Below, piece by piece: positions 45,244 to 56,235 of a stretch of 64,000 nucleotides of DNA. Source of the DNA: Cyrtodaria siliqua. Its lineage: Eukaryota > Mollusca > Bivalvia > Adapedonta > Hiatellidae. The stretch covers positions 20,001 to 84,000 of the forward strand of contig JAWPHD010011204.1 of NCBI GenBank assembly GCA_037043455.1. Direction: 5' to 3'. The notes under the pieces were generated by a model that searched no databases, was not told the DNA's origin, and saw nothing but the letters and a program-made list of their open reading frames with translations. A program made the position numbers and the translations under genes. Each line of letters starts with the position of its first letter. Within the stretch, counting starts at the first letter, position 1.

Positions 45244-46340
45244 AAACAAGAAATCCGCAGATTTACATGTCTCGCCTAACGTGGGCGGGACTTAAAAATA
45301 AAAGATAAATGATGCTTAAATGAAAGTTTGTAAACATTTTAATAACTAAAAACAATGTAGTTTACAGTTTGCTGAGTTGACATTTAAATGCATTTGTTTA
45401 AAAACAAAATGCCATTCTATAAAAAATAAATAAAAAATCAATAAATAAAAGAAATCTAAAAAAAAATCATCGGCTCCAAAAAGTAGGTCAAGGTCATAGA
45501 TGAAATCTATGCGTCCAGAAAGATGCACTACCCAAGACACAACTATGTTAAAATAGAATGTTTTATCTTCCAAAGATTAAGCTATAAACTAGATTTAAAG
45601 CATCTAGTGCATAATTAGAGTTCATGAGAAAGTGATGTAAATGTAACAATTAATGTTATCTGCCCTTTGCTTGGATGGTAAAGGTCACATCCACATTTGC
45701 TTTTTGACACATTGTGATGTACTACCCAAAAAAAAACTATAAGCGAAGTTTGAAAGGTCTAATGAATAAAGTTTTTGAGAAAGTGACCTAAATGCAAATG
45801 CTGAAGGTAAAAATTATTAAGTTATCTGCCCTTGGCTTGGAAGGTCAAGGTCACATCCACATTTTCTTTGTCATGTTGAAATGTACCACTCAAGATACAA
45901 CTATAAGCAAAGTTTGAAAGGTCTTAGTGCATACAGTTTGTGAAAAAAGTGACCTAAACGCAAAAGTTGAAGGTAAAAATTATAAGGTTATCTGCCCTTT
46001 GCTTGGAGGGTCAAGGTCACATCCACATTTACTTTGTCACGTTGTGATGTACCACTCAAGATACAACTATAAGCAAAGTTTTAAAGGTCTAGTGCATACA
46101 GTTTGTGAAAAAGTGACCTTAACGTAAAAGTTGAAGGTAAAAATTATAAGGTTATCTGCGCTTTGCTTGGAGGGTCAAGGTCACTTCCACATTTACTTTG
46201 TCACGTTGTGATACACCACCCAAGACACAACTATAAGCAAAGTTTGAAAGGTTTAGTGCAAACAGTTTGTGAGAAAATGACCTAAATACAAAACTTGAAT
46301 GTTGACGCCTTCGCCTTTCGCCGCCGCCTCTAGAAAAGCA
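45244..46340 (-). mobile_element. Tandem-repeat element with 'cgcagatttcttgtt' end
   Basis: The left end acaagaaatccgcagattta...ctcgcctaacg is the complement of the 'gagatgtatgtatctgcaga' + tttcttgttt motif that recurs in copies A-C. The interior has four ~165-bp units (starts near 45654, 45822, 45987, 46149) with gttatctgccctttgcttgg and 'ggtcaaggtcacatccacat'. The right end near 46310 has 'cgccttcgcctttcgccgcc'. No protein. Confidence 0.55.
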
Positions 46341-46479
46341 ACACCTGTGTCTCTTGCTGCTCTGGCTTCTTTGGCTACTGTTTTTTTGTATTTATATATA
46401 AATGAGCATCTTTGTGTTTTACTTATATTGCCTATTATTGCTGCCTTGTTGGTTAGAGAATAGTTCATGGCAAGGATTT

Positions 46480-46740
46480 CTTTATTTACACTGTCCCGTT
46501 TTACTGGGATGACAGTAGGATAATTGTGAGGATTGGTACACTCTAGTTTAAACCCCCACGGCCTTGTTTGCCACTGACCATTCCAAGGCGGGTAGCACTA
46601 TTGTCAACCCTTTTTGTGTTTGTGGCATCATATGCCTTTATTCCTTATTAACATTGCCATTCATGTTTGTCATTTTGCATGTTTTTGTGTTTACTGTGTT
46701 CTGTGAAAGCTGCATTTCCTGTTCGACTTTTATACTTTTT
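46480..46740 (+). repeat. Dispersed repeat (tttaaacccccacgg motif)
   Basis: 'actgtcccgttttactggga', 'ctagtttaaacccccacggc', 'cactgaccattccaaggcgg' in order resemble a mollusc interspersed repeat. The 62-codon frame over 46564-46752 is not supported. Confidence 0.4.
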
Positions 46741-46744
46741 TTTA

Positions 46745-49172
46745 TTCAATAAACACTGTCTTTCAATAACAGTCAGTCATTCAATAAACACTCATTCAAT
46801 GAAGATGGCAGTCATTCAATAAATATGGCAGTCATTCAATAAGTTTTAACAATGGCAGTCATTCAATAAACACTGTCATTCAATAAAGACGGCAGTCATC
46901 CAATAAAGCCGGCAGTCATTCAATAAACACTGTCATTCAATAAAGATGGCAGTCATTCAATAAACACTGTCATTCAGTAAAGATGGCAGTCATTCAATAA
47001 AGACGGCAGTCATTCAGTAAGATTGCAGTCCTTCAATTAACACTGTCATTCAATAACAATGGCAGTAATTCATAACAATGGCAGTCATTCAATAAACACT
47101 GTCATTCAATAAAGATGGCAGTCATTCAATAAAGATGGCAGTCATTCAATAACTCTGACAGTCATTCAATAACACTGGCAGTCATTCGATAAAAATGGCA
47201 GTCATTCAATAAAGACAGCAGCCATTCAATAAAGATGGCAGTCATTCAATAAAGATGACAGTCATTCAATAACAATGGAAGTCATTCAATAAAGATGGCA
47301 GTCATTCAATAAAGATGGCAGTCATTCAATAACAATGGCAGTCATTCAATAAACACTGTCATTCAATAAAGATGGCAGTCATTCAATAAAGATTGCAATC
47401 ATTCAATAAAGATGTCAGTCATTCAATAAAGATGTCAGTCATTCAATGACAATGGCAGTCATTTAATAAATAACAATGGAAGTTGTTCAATGAACACTGT
47501 CATTCAATAACACTGTCATTCAATAAAGATGGCAGTCATTCAATAAAGATGGCAGTCATTTTATAACAATGGCAGTCATTCAATAAACACTGTCATTCAA
47601 TAACAATGGCAGTCATTCAATAAACACTGTCATTCAATAAAGATGGCAGTCATTCAATAACAATGCCAGTCATTCAATAAACACTGTCATTCAATAACAA
47701 CGGCAGTCATTCAATAAACACTGTCATTCAATAACAACGGCAGTCATTCAATAAAGAGGGCAGTCATTCAATAAACACTGGCATTCAGTAACAACAGCAG
47801 TCACTCAACAAACACTGTCATTCAATAAAGATGGCAGTCATTCAATAAAGATGGCAGTCATTCAATAACAATGGCAGTCATTCAAAAAACATTGTTATTC
47901 AATAACAACGGCAGTCATTTAATAAACACAGTCATGCAAAAAAGATGGCAGTAATTCAATAAAGATGGCAGTCATTCAATAAAGATGGCAGTCATTTAAT
48001 AACACTGTCATTCAATAAAGATCAATAAAGATGGCAGTCATTCAATAAGCACTGTCATGCAATAAAGACGGCAGTCATTCAATAAAGATGGCAGTCATTC
48101 AATAAAGATGGCAGTCATTCAGTAAGCACTGTCATTCAATAAAGATGGCAGACATTCAAAAAAAATGGCAGTCATTCAATAAGCACTGTCATTCAGTAAA
48201 GATCAATAAAGATTGCAGTCATTCAATAAAGATGGCAGTCATTCAATAAAGATGGCAGTCATTCAATAAGCACTGTCGTTCAATAAAGATGGCAGTCATT
48301 CAATAAAGATGGCAGTCATTCAATAAAGATGGCAGTCATTCAATACAGATGGCAGTCATTCAAAGCACTGTCATTCAATAAAGATCAATAAAGATGGCAG
48401 TCATTCAATAAAGATGGCAGTCATTTAATAAAGATGGCAGTCATTCAATAAAGATGGCAGTCATTCAGTAAAAATGGCAGTCATTCAATACAGATGGCAG
48501 TCATTCAAAGCACTGTCATTCAATAAAGATCAATAAAGATGGCAGTCTTTCAATAAACACTGTCATTCAATAAAGACAGCAGTCATTCAGTAAAGACGGC
48601 AGTCATTCAATAAAGATGGCAGTCATTCAATAAACACTGTCATTCAGTAAAGATGGCAGTAATTCAATAAAGACGGCAGTCATTCAATAAAGACAGCAGT
48701 CATTCAATAAAGATGGCAGTCATTCAATAAAGATGGCAGTCATTCAATAAACACTGTCATTCAATAAAGATGGCAGTCATTCAATAAAGACGGCAGTCAT
48801 TTAATAAACACTGTCATTCAATAAACACTGTCATTCAATAAAGATGGCAGTTATTCAATAAACACTGTCATTCAGTAAAGACGGCAGTCATTCAATAAAC
48901 ACCGTCATTCAATAAAGACGGCAGTCATTCAATAAAGACGGCAGTCATTCAATAAAGACGGCAGTCATTCAATAAAGACGGCAGTCATTCAATAAAGATG
49001 GCAGTCATTCAATAAAGATGGCAGTCATTCAATAAAGACAGCAGTCATTCAATAAAGATGGCAGTCATTCAATAAAGATGGCAGTCATTCAATAAAGATG
49101 GCAGTCACTCAATAAAGATGGCAGTCATTCAATAAAGATGGCAGTCATTCAATAAAGATCAATAAAGATCCC
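46745..49172 (+). repeat. 2.4-kb minisatellite, 20/17-bp units
   Basis: Main unit ggcagtcattcaataaagat (20 bp) mixed with cactgtcattcaataaa (17 bp); roughly 120 units in all. Higher-order cassettes marked by 'aataaagatcaataaagatg' occur near 48015, 48195, 48385, 48530 and 49155. Every unit contains AATAAA on the plus strand, antisense to WDR37. Direct repeats without unique spacers, so not a CRISPR array. The array stops about 64 bp from the WDR37 exon's 5' splice site, i.e. it lies in the downstream intron. Confidence 0.95.
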
Positions 49173-49235
49173 TAAGTGTCCACCATGCGACGCAGACGAC
49201 ACAATAAAGAAAATGTAACAGTAACAATAAATCAC

Positions 49236-49366
49236 CTATTGACGAGGCTGTTCTTATGGTTGCTATTGGAGGCTGCATGTTCTTCAGGTCCCAAACTTTC
49301 ACAGTGCGATCATCACTGCCCGACACCACCTTCTCATGTCCAGCAAATACAGCTGTTGTGACAGAT
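49236..49366 (-). CDS. WDR37: WDR37 exon (WD40-repeat protein)
   Basis: On the minus strand an acceptor (cactattttcag) precedes 131 nt that end AATAG|gtgatt. After one leading base, 43 codons are open: [20 protein letters not shown], then [20 protein letters not shown] and SSI, with one trailing G. The [13 protein letters not shown] core is a WD40 repeat (GH ... WD blade). The following LKNM-PIATIRT stretch matches the WDR37 family specifically, differing from my recollection of vertebrate WDR37 at only some positions. WDR37 is a conserved cytoplasmic/nuclear WD40 protein that partners PACS proteins. This is one of the last blades. Exons before it should lie at higher coordinates and those after it at lower coordinates, but I found none in the window. 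The downstream intron begins with the 2.4-kb minisatellite. Confidence 0.88.
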
Positions 49367-49379
49367 CTGAAAATAGTGA

Positions 49380-49764
49380 AATGATCTGTTGTTTACCAGC
49401 TCAAAATAATAATCTAACACAGTTTGATAAAATGCTCAATGCTGATTGGTTATTGAGGTGTTTCTGAAATTTCTATCAAGACCTTTGACGTCATCTCCTT
49501 CAACCGTTAGGACTCATTTTAAATGATTTTAAATGTCAGAAAACATTCAAAACAATGATAACATTATTTTAAAGTAAAGTTTCATTACAAACTGAAATCG
49601 TTAAAAACGGGATATATTTTCCTGTCTGGTGTTGAGAGATGGGCATACAATGTAAGTTGTGAGAATTTGTATTATGTTCAATCTCTCAAAAATGTGTGTA
49701 TTAAATGCCCTCAGATAAGAAATAATATATTTCCACCAGATTTATTTGTGCAAGATCAAAACCA
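49380..49764. other. WDR37 intron, nothing further recognised
   Basis: AT-rich intron-like DNA between the WDR37 acceptor and a MITE. No second WD40 exon. Confidence 0.45.
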
Positions 49765-50024
49765 GGTCTGGAATTCACCAACCATTCTTCAAACTATTCT
49801 TAGACTTGCGCTCAAGTACTCAGATTTCATTCACAAATATTCCATCACCTTTAAAGATAAACAATTGTACCAAGTTGCTTTTTATTAGTATTGATCATAT
49901 TTATATGTAGCAGCTTGTTATGAAAGTTTATACTTTAAACTTATGGAAATATTTGTGATTAAAATGTGTATACTTGGGCTTAAGTCTAAGAATAGTCTCA
50001 AGAATGGTTGGTGAATTCAAGGCC
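49765..50024. mobile_element. MITE with ~52-bp inverted ends
   Basis: The left arm ggtctggaattcaccaacca (ttcttcaaactattcttagacttgcgctcaag in pieces) and right arm (49973-50024) are inverted copies with about seven differences. Interior ~155 bp with no protein. It lies in the presumed WDR37 intron. Confidence 0.75.
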
Positions 50025-50284
50025 CTGTGTGTTTGGGAATTGAAACACATCGAGGCCGTGGACCTATGGCCCTAGGTATCGATGATCTCCGAGTCCCACC
50101 CACCAGGTATTGATGAGACAATATAAACCTGCTGGAAATATCTTTTCCCAATAAAACAAAAATCCTTTACTCAATAGAGCTTTTTATACAAATGGCAATA
50201 ATGGAATATAATAAACAATTTAATTTTTTAGAAAATGTAGACTAACGCTTTATACAGATTTTCTTATGTCGAAATCAGATATTA

Positions 50285-50315
<31 letters not shown>

Positions 50316-50500
50316 AGAGGACGGTGGGATGGTCTTCCCCGACCCACAACATACCAAATCATAGAATAAATGGTTCACCCAATGGTGACTGAAAAAAAAA
50401 GAAAAAAGAAGAAGGTTTATAATACTGTAGTTTAATATCTTATTTCAAAACCAGCTGTACCGGTAAGAATAAAATCATTTTCACTTCCACTTCACATAGC
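50025..50500. repeat. (TA)n microsatellite and a short dispersed motif
   Basis: 50286-50314 is (TA)n. 50320-50352 'gtgggatggtcttccccgac' + ccacaacat is matched in reverse at 55392-55420. A-rich stretch at 50390-50415. 50025-50285 unassigned. Confidence 0.6.
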
Positions 50501-50504
50501 GCAA

Positions 50505-50780
50505 AAAAAGAAACTACCCCTCCAAATAATGGCAAAATTACACACTACAAAACCGTTTATCACAACTCTTGCCAGGTGTTCAGGTCATATAATAATGTAT
50601 ATGTGCTGATTAAAAGTCAAGTTTCATTCATGGGTTCTTAAAATACTCATGATTGAATATGCGTAAAATTAATAAGTTATATATATACGTCGTCGTCAGT
50701 AGGTTTAGAAACGGTGTACATATTTTGTAAAATATGGCTATTGTTGGCGAGATAGCAACTTTAAAAGTTGTATGAATTAT
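50505..50780 (+). repeat. Dispersed repeat shared with 27660-27990
   Basis: Second copy, described under 27660. Adds 'tatatatatacgtcgtcgtc' before the shared 'gtcagtaggtttag' motif. Confidence 0.6.
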
Positions 50781-50879
50781 TGAAACAAGAATATCAATAG
50801 AACCGATGGATGTTCCCGGAACTGGGTGCTTTGTATTACAGAGCAATAGAATTTAAATGAAGCTAGAGCTATGGTTCTT

Positions 50880-52352
50880 ATGCTGTCTCGCATTGCCCTT
50901 TATCGTTGTGTGAATTTTCATTCAGTCCCTTTAGTAGTTTTCAAGTCATATTTCAGACAAGAATTATAAGTACAAGATTACCAAGGGAATTAAACTCTGT
51001 TTTGAATGAAGATAGAGTAACGTTTTTTGTATCATGCACCTCCTCTCATATTCCTCTATTATTGTGTGAAGTTCATTGCAGTCCCATTAGTAGGATCTGA
51101 GTTATGCTCCAGACAAGAATTATAAGTATAAACTTACCAAGGGCAATAACTCTTAACTTAAATTAAGGTAGAGTTATGGTTCCTATATTCTGCACTTACT
51201 CCCATTGCCTTTTATCATAAAGTGAAGTTTCATTGCAGTCTCATTCATAGTTTTAAAGTTATGCTCCAGACAAAAATTATAAGTATAAAATAACAAAGGG
51301 CAATAACTCTAGATTAAATGAAGACAGAGTTACGGTTCTTGTGCTCTGCATTTCCTCTTATTGCCCTTTATCATTGTGTGAAGTTTCAATGCAGTCCCAT
51401 AATTACTTTCGAAGACAAGAATTTTCTATTTGACTACTATGTATATATGTATTAAAAATACAAAGGGCAATAACTCAGCGGAAAATTATAAAACCGGAAT
51501 GTCACGATAATATGGGCATCTCCACTTGATATTGATACTAACTTCCCAGCAAGTTTCGTGAAATTCTAACAAGGGGTTATAGAGAAATAGCACAGATAAA
51601 ATTGTTATACTTGACTACTATGTATATATGCATTTAAAATACAAGGGCCATAACGCAGTGGAAAATTATCAAACCAGAACGTCACGATAATATGTGCATC
51701 TCCACTTGATATTGATACTTCCTAGCAAGTTTCTCGAAATTCTTACAAGGGGTTATGGAGAAATAGCTTGGACAAGCATTTTCTATTTGTATGCATTAAA
51801 AATACAAGGGGGAAATTATCAAACCGGAACATCACGACAATATGCACATCTTCACCTGATATCGATACTTCCTAGCAAGTTTCGCGAAATTCTAACAAGG
51901 GGTTATAGAGAAATAGCCCGGACAAGAATTTGTCTATTTGCCTATGTATATATGTATTAAAAATACAAAGGGCCATAACTTAGTGGAAAATCATCAAACC
52001 GGAACGTCACGAAAATATGCGCTTCTCCGCTTGATGTTGATACTTGCTAGCAAGTTTTGCGAAATTCTAACAAGGGGTTGTAGAGAAATAGCCCAGACAA
52101 TAATTTTCTATTTGACTATGTATATATGCATTAAAAATACAAAGGGCCATAACTCAGTGGAAAATTATTGAACCGGAACGTCACGACAATATGCGCATAT
52201 CCACTTGATAGTGATACTTCCTAGCAAGTTTCGTGAAATTCTAACAAGGGGTTATAGAGATATAGCCTGGAAACAAATTACACAGATGGACGGACGGACG
52301 GACTGACAAGGCGGCGACTATATGCCGCCCCGAATTTTTCGGGGAGCATAAC
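50880..52352 (-). mobile_element. Hairpin-ended tandem element, 'gccgccccgaa' head
   Basis: In reverse orientation the head is at 52320-52352: tatgctccccgaaaaattcg + gggcggcata, a hairpin. Next to it lie 'cgtccgtccgtccatctgtg'-type bases. Two arrays follow: ~155-bp units 51460-52270 ('aatacaaagggccataactc', 'ccggaacgtcacga', 'aaattctaacaaggggttat') and ~180-bp units 50890-51450 ('gaattataagta', 'aagggcaataactct', 'gtgaagttt(c)attgcagtcc'). No protein. The two-array layout parallels 18958-21316. Confidence 0.65.
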
Positions 52353-53450
52353 TATATACTGTACAGTGTGTTTTTATGGCTGTTTTTATAGCCTTTTTTG
52401 AGCTATTTTCCCAATATCAAAACATAATATTATCTTTTTATCCCAACTATGAGACAAAATTTAAATAAAAAAAGAAAAAAGAAGCGTAAGGGTGAAAAGT
52501 ACTGAGAACAAAACGGTTTTAAATGCCTCTGCTGAGACCTTAGTGTACTAAAAACAGTATTATTAATTTTTTACTGTATTTTTTCCCAATTTTATGAAAA
52601 ATCACGCTAAAATTCCAAACTGTAACGGTATGGGTTATATACCCAAAGTATAGAAAAAAACTGAAACATGATGCGTTTTTAAAGTTCTCAAGTACGGATT
52701 CCTCAAGTTTGTTTGCATACGTCCAGTGGATAGACTCGCAAACCTGGTAACAAATTAATATTATGTCTGTGATGGACTCCGGAACATCAGTTTATGACCC
52801 TGTCGGACTGACTTTTCTATAGAAGGGAGTAGGGGGTTTGTGGCTCAAATAAAAACAACAAAACATGGAAAAGAAATAACTTTAACAACTCATTATTCCA
52901 TGTTTAACAAGCAAATTTAGAGAATTATGGTCCATTTAAAATGTAATCAAAGTCCTGAAAGTACTGGTAATGAATTCTCTAGCATATATTGTTTATGGAA
53001 GTTATTCTGCTGTCCGAAGAAAACGGAAGCATGATGTCTATGTCCGGACAGGTTTTTGTTTTGGGTGCTTATATCGATGAATTAACAAAATTAAAACATT
53101 AGCTAATACACCATTACTGCAGGTTTGTTAACATACACCCTGTACTATTGCAAATACACTGTGTAAAAATAAAAATAAAAATTGTAAATCATGCACGGTG
53201 TCTGATTTACAATTTTGTTCACTCTCTTCTTATATATTGAATGACCCTCGTATATTATATATGCAACAGTGCAGCGAGTATCATGGCTGAACACAAAAAC
53301 CCGAGGTCAATAGATTTAGTTCTGTCGATAAACAGCTGGATACCCAAACAAATGAACATGTACATACTGAATTGTCAGGTTAATTCAATACATGCACATT
53401 ACAAATATATCATGATAAATGTTATCAATTAAATACGGAACGTACGGTAA
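52353..53450. other. Mostly unassigned; one small hairpin
   Basis: 53173-53217 is a hairpin (aattgtaaatcatgcac ... tgatttacaatt). A 63-codon frame from 53241 contains MAEHKNPRSIDLVLSINSWI, which I do not recognise and cannot place between splice sites. Confidence 0.35.
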
Positions 53451-53451
53451 A

Positions 53452-53935
53452 GACTATATTATTTATTTCCGATTATCTATCTATGTTTTATTTATTTCTT
53501 ATTTGTTTTAAATATTGGTATATTTCATTAATCGGAACTGGACTAATAAAAGTAAGTACGGAATGTAAGGTAAAGACTATATTATTTATTTCCGATTATC
53601 TATCTACCGGTATGTTTTATTTATTTCTTATTTGTTTTAATTATTGTTATATTTCATTAATCGGAACTGGACTAATAAAAGTAAGTACGGAATGTACGGT
53701 ACAGACTATATTATTTATTTCCGATTATCTATCTATGTTTGATTTATTTCTTATTTGTTTTAAATATTGGTATATTTTATTAATCGGAACTGGACTAATA
53801 AAAGTAAGTACGGAATGTACAGTACAGACTATATTATTTATTTCTGATTATCTATCTATGTTTTATTTATTTCTTATTTGTTTTAATTATTGGTATATTT
53901 CATTAATCGGAACTGGACTAATAAAAGTAAGTGTA
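53452..53935 (+). repeat. 123-bp tandem repeat, four units
   Basis: Each unit has cggaa(t)gta(c)ggta(a)agac, 'tatattatttatttccgatt', 'atctatctatg' and 'cattaatcggaactggacta'. Since 123 is a multiple of 3, one frame stays open for 155 codons (53483-53950) as a ~41-residue hydrophobic repeat. This is most simply an artefact of the period. Confidence 0.9.
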
Positions 53936-54159
53936 ATAAGCTGTAATTAATTAAAAATTTAAGGATAATCGGATGAAGGTGTAAGTGATACCTTTTCAAC
54001 ATGTAATGATATTTTAAGGTTCTAATTAATACTGTTCAAATATATATATAGTGCATGTAATCAATTTATTCAAGATAGAAAACAAAAATTCAGTTTTTTA
54101 CTCAACATGAAAAAGTACATAACGTCCTCTATACATTTGGCAGGGAGAGGATGTAAAGG

Positions 54160-54175
54160 ATTGCGCATGCGCAAT
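54160..54175. promoter_or_regulatory. Perfect NRF1-type palindrome
   Basis: ATTGCGCATGCGCAAT is a perfect 16-bp palindrome containing the NRF-1 consensus TGCGCATGCGCA in an AT-rich setting. NRF-1 sites are usually near promoters. No confirmed first exon lies next to it; a weak candidate start is at 55236. 53936-54400 otherwise unassigned. Confidence 0.45.
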
Positions 54176-54404
54176 TAAACGAAAATAACAAAGCAGAGCT
54201 AGCTTACAAAACAGTGGGTGCCTCCAAATAACCCTGGCTATTAACTAATATTGTTGTCATTACAAACAATACATTTATCAAAATAAAAATGCAAAATATA
54301 AATGTATTATATAGACTGTATGCCCAGCTGATTGCTTACAATATTCGTACTGTGTGTAAATGTTGCTGATTAGTCATGTATGTCTGCTGTCGTTAAAGGT
54401 CAAA

Positions 54405-55015
54405 TACACTAAAAATTCAATTACACTGTCATTTTTCCGTAATTTTGCACATAACTTGGTATATGTAATCGTCTATAAAAGATAAACAACATATCAAATC
54501 ATTTTATTATTTCGCAAACTCGGACATCTGCCCGGGGGCCCAGGGTTGGTGGGACGGGCGGTGGGGATTTTGGGGTTAGGGGAGATTGTTATTATGTCTC
54601 AACTGAAACATTATGATGATGGCTCGGCACCCAGGGTCCCTCAGGGGGTTCAAAAGGTCAAATGCGCTAAAAATTTAATTACACTATACTTTTTCTATAT
54701 TCTTGCACATGACTTGGTGTATGTAATCGTCTATGAAAGATAAACAACATATCAACCGATTATTTATTTTCGAACTCAGACGTCTGCCCGGGGGCCCAGG
54801 GTTGGGGTTGTGTGTGTGGGTGGGGTGGTAATTATGTGGTGGTACATTTGTTCCCTCCTATGTCATCGGTGGGGCCTGGAGGAAGGGGCATCAAATACAC
54901 TAATAATTCAATTATGGTGTAATTTTTTCATACTTTTGCACATTAATTCGTATAATAGTCGCCTATGAAAGAGATACACATCATGTCAAATGATTTATTA
55001 ATTAAAACTCTGAGT
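54405..55015 (+). repeat. Three ~240-bp tandem units with GC-rich insert
   Basis: Units start near 54405, 54652 and 54888, with 'caaatacactaaaaattcaa', 'ttttgcaca.aacttggta', 'gtaatcgtctataaaagata' and 'aacaacatatcaaatcattt'. The first two carry ctgcccgggggcccagggtt, an unusually GC-rich palindromic core (cccgggggcccaggg) in AT-rich DNA. No protein supported. Confidence 0.8.
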
Positions 55016-55235
55016 GTAATTTTAGTGTGGGTTACGAGTTCAACAACACGAAGCGGTACTTCTATTTTTGTACCGCTATTGAATTTCGTCAAACAATCTT
55101 GATTTTATTTAGGAAATATTCAATAATTAGTGTTATGTTTGTCAACGTAATTAGTTGTGTTTAATAGGCTAAAAGTTACGGATATTGTCTCTTTAAAGGG
55201 AATTGACCTGTGTGAAGAAAACGTGGGTATTTTGC

Positions 55236-55289
55236 AATGGCGCCCCGTCAAATTCGTTCTAGTTCACCTTTAATTTACCAACTTGCAAT
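55236..55289 (+). CDS. Very weak candidate first coding exon
   Basis: ATG at 55236 opens MAPRQIRSSSPLIYQLA, then gtaagt. Splicing to an acceptor at about 55350 (tttattttattgcag) would give a ~52-codon frame ending near 55455. However part of that second exon (55392-55420) is repeated at 50320-50352, and the intron would be only ~62 bp. I do not recognise the peptide. It lies 1.1 kb downstream of an NRF1-type palindrome, which is the only contextual support. Confidence 0.15.
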
Positions 55290-55455
55290 GTAAGTAATGT
55301 ATTGTGCAATGAACTTTTTTATTTATTTTTTTTATTTATTTTATTGCAGTTGCCAAAAAAGGGCAAACCCATTTAATCTCCCCGTGAATGAGTGTGTTGT
55401 GGGTCGAGGAGAACCATCCCACCACATACTTCACAAAATATACATATTATGTTAA

Positions 55456-55793
55456 GTTCACAACACACATTCCCATTCAGGTTCTTTCATTCCTTAAAAA
55501 CAAATATTATATACATAGGTATGATATCAAAGAAACAATGAAAGTGCCTTTTTTTTCTTCAAAGAACCAAAATGATATATATCGGTAGTTAGCTTATATC
55601 GATCATCATTACTGGATGAAATTTAGTTTAAATTACTGTTAATTTGTTTTTTTAAAAATATGGGTTACCAAATACTGGCTGCAAACATTCTCTCTGTAAA
55701 GGAATTATATAATAATCTTCTCAGTCCTTGTCACTTTTAGTTAATTTGTATTATCAATTATCAGTTTCTTGGCAAAAAATTATGTATGTATTA
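55456..55793. other. No gene recognised
   Basis: AT-rich, no terminal repeats or splice-supported frame. Confidence 0.35.
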
Positions 55794-56215
55794 TATACTC
55801 GGTAAAAAAAGTTTTGGACCAGGGTATATAAAGTCATATAAAACTAAAACTAGTGGACACAATTTAAGTATCTTTTTTTAGTAACCAAGGTCTACCCTAC
55901 CCGGTAAATTTGATACCAAAAACATTAAATTCCAAACAAGATTTGATTTTAAAAAAATATCGCGAACACACAAAGGGTATGTAAAAAATGTTGCAAAGTC
56001 CATACAAAGTAACAGTTACGGACACATTCGAGTAACCAATAAAAAGATTATTATTTTTTCGCAAACTTTCATTGTAAACGATAATTATTGTTGATTGTTG
56101 ATCTATTGGGAATTATCAACTGAGATAATAAGGGTTATGGTCGAATGTCATGGTTCAGCGACCATTGTACGGGTTCGAACACTGCCATGGTCCAAAACTT
56201 CTTTTACAGAGTATA
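55794..56215. mobile_element. Tc1/mariner-type MITE (~420 bp)
   Basis: The left end tatactcggtaaaaaaagtt (ttggacca) and right end, reverse-complemented, tatactctgtaaaagaagtt (ttggacca) are inverted repeats of about 28 bp with two mismatches, both next to TA. The 'aagttttggacca' wording is common in Tc1/mariner termini. No transposase frame. It abuts the 3' end of the LINE remnant. Confidence 0.7.
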
Positions 56216-56235
56216 AGTTAGCATCTAAGGCTTCT

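Noticed and set aside
46745..49172. Possible CRISPR-like array
   Set aside because: Units are contiguous 17-20 bp direct repeats without unique spacers, in animal DNA beside a WD40 exon; it is a minisatellite.
55350..55455. Second exon spliced to the MAPRQIRSSSP start
   Set aside because: It includes a segment repeated in inverse at 50320-50352, the implied intron is only ~62 bp, and no family is recognised.
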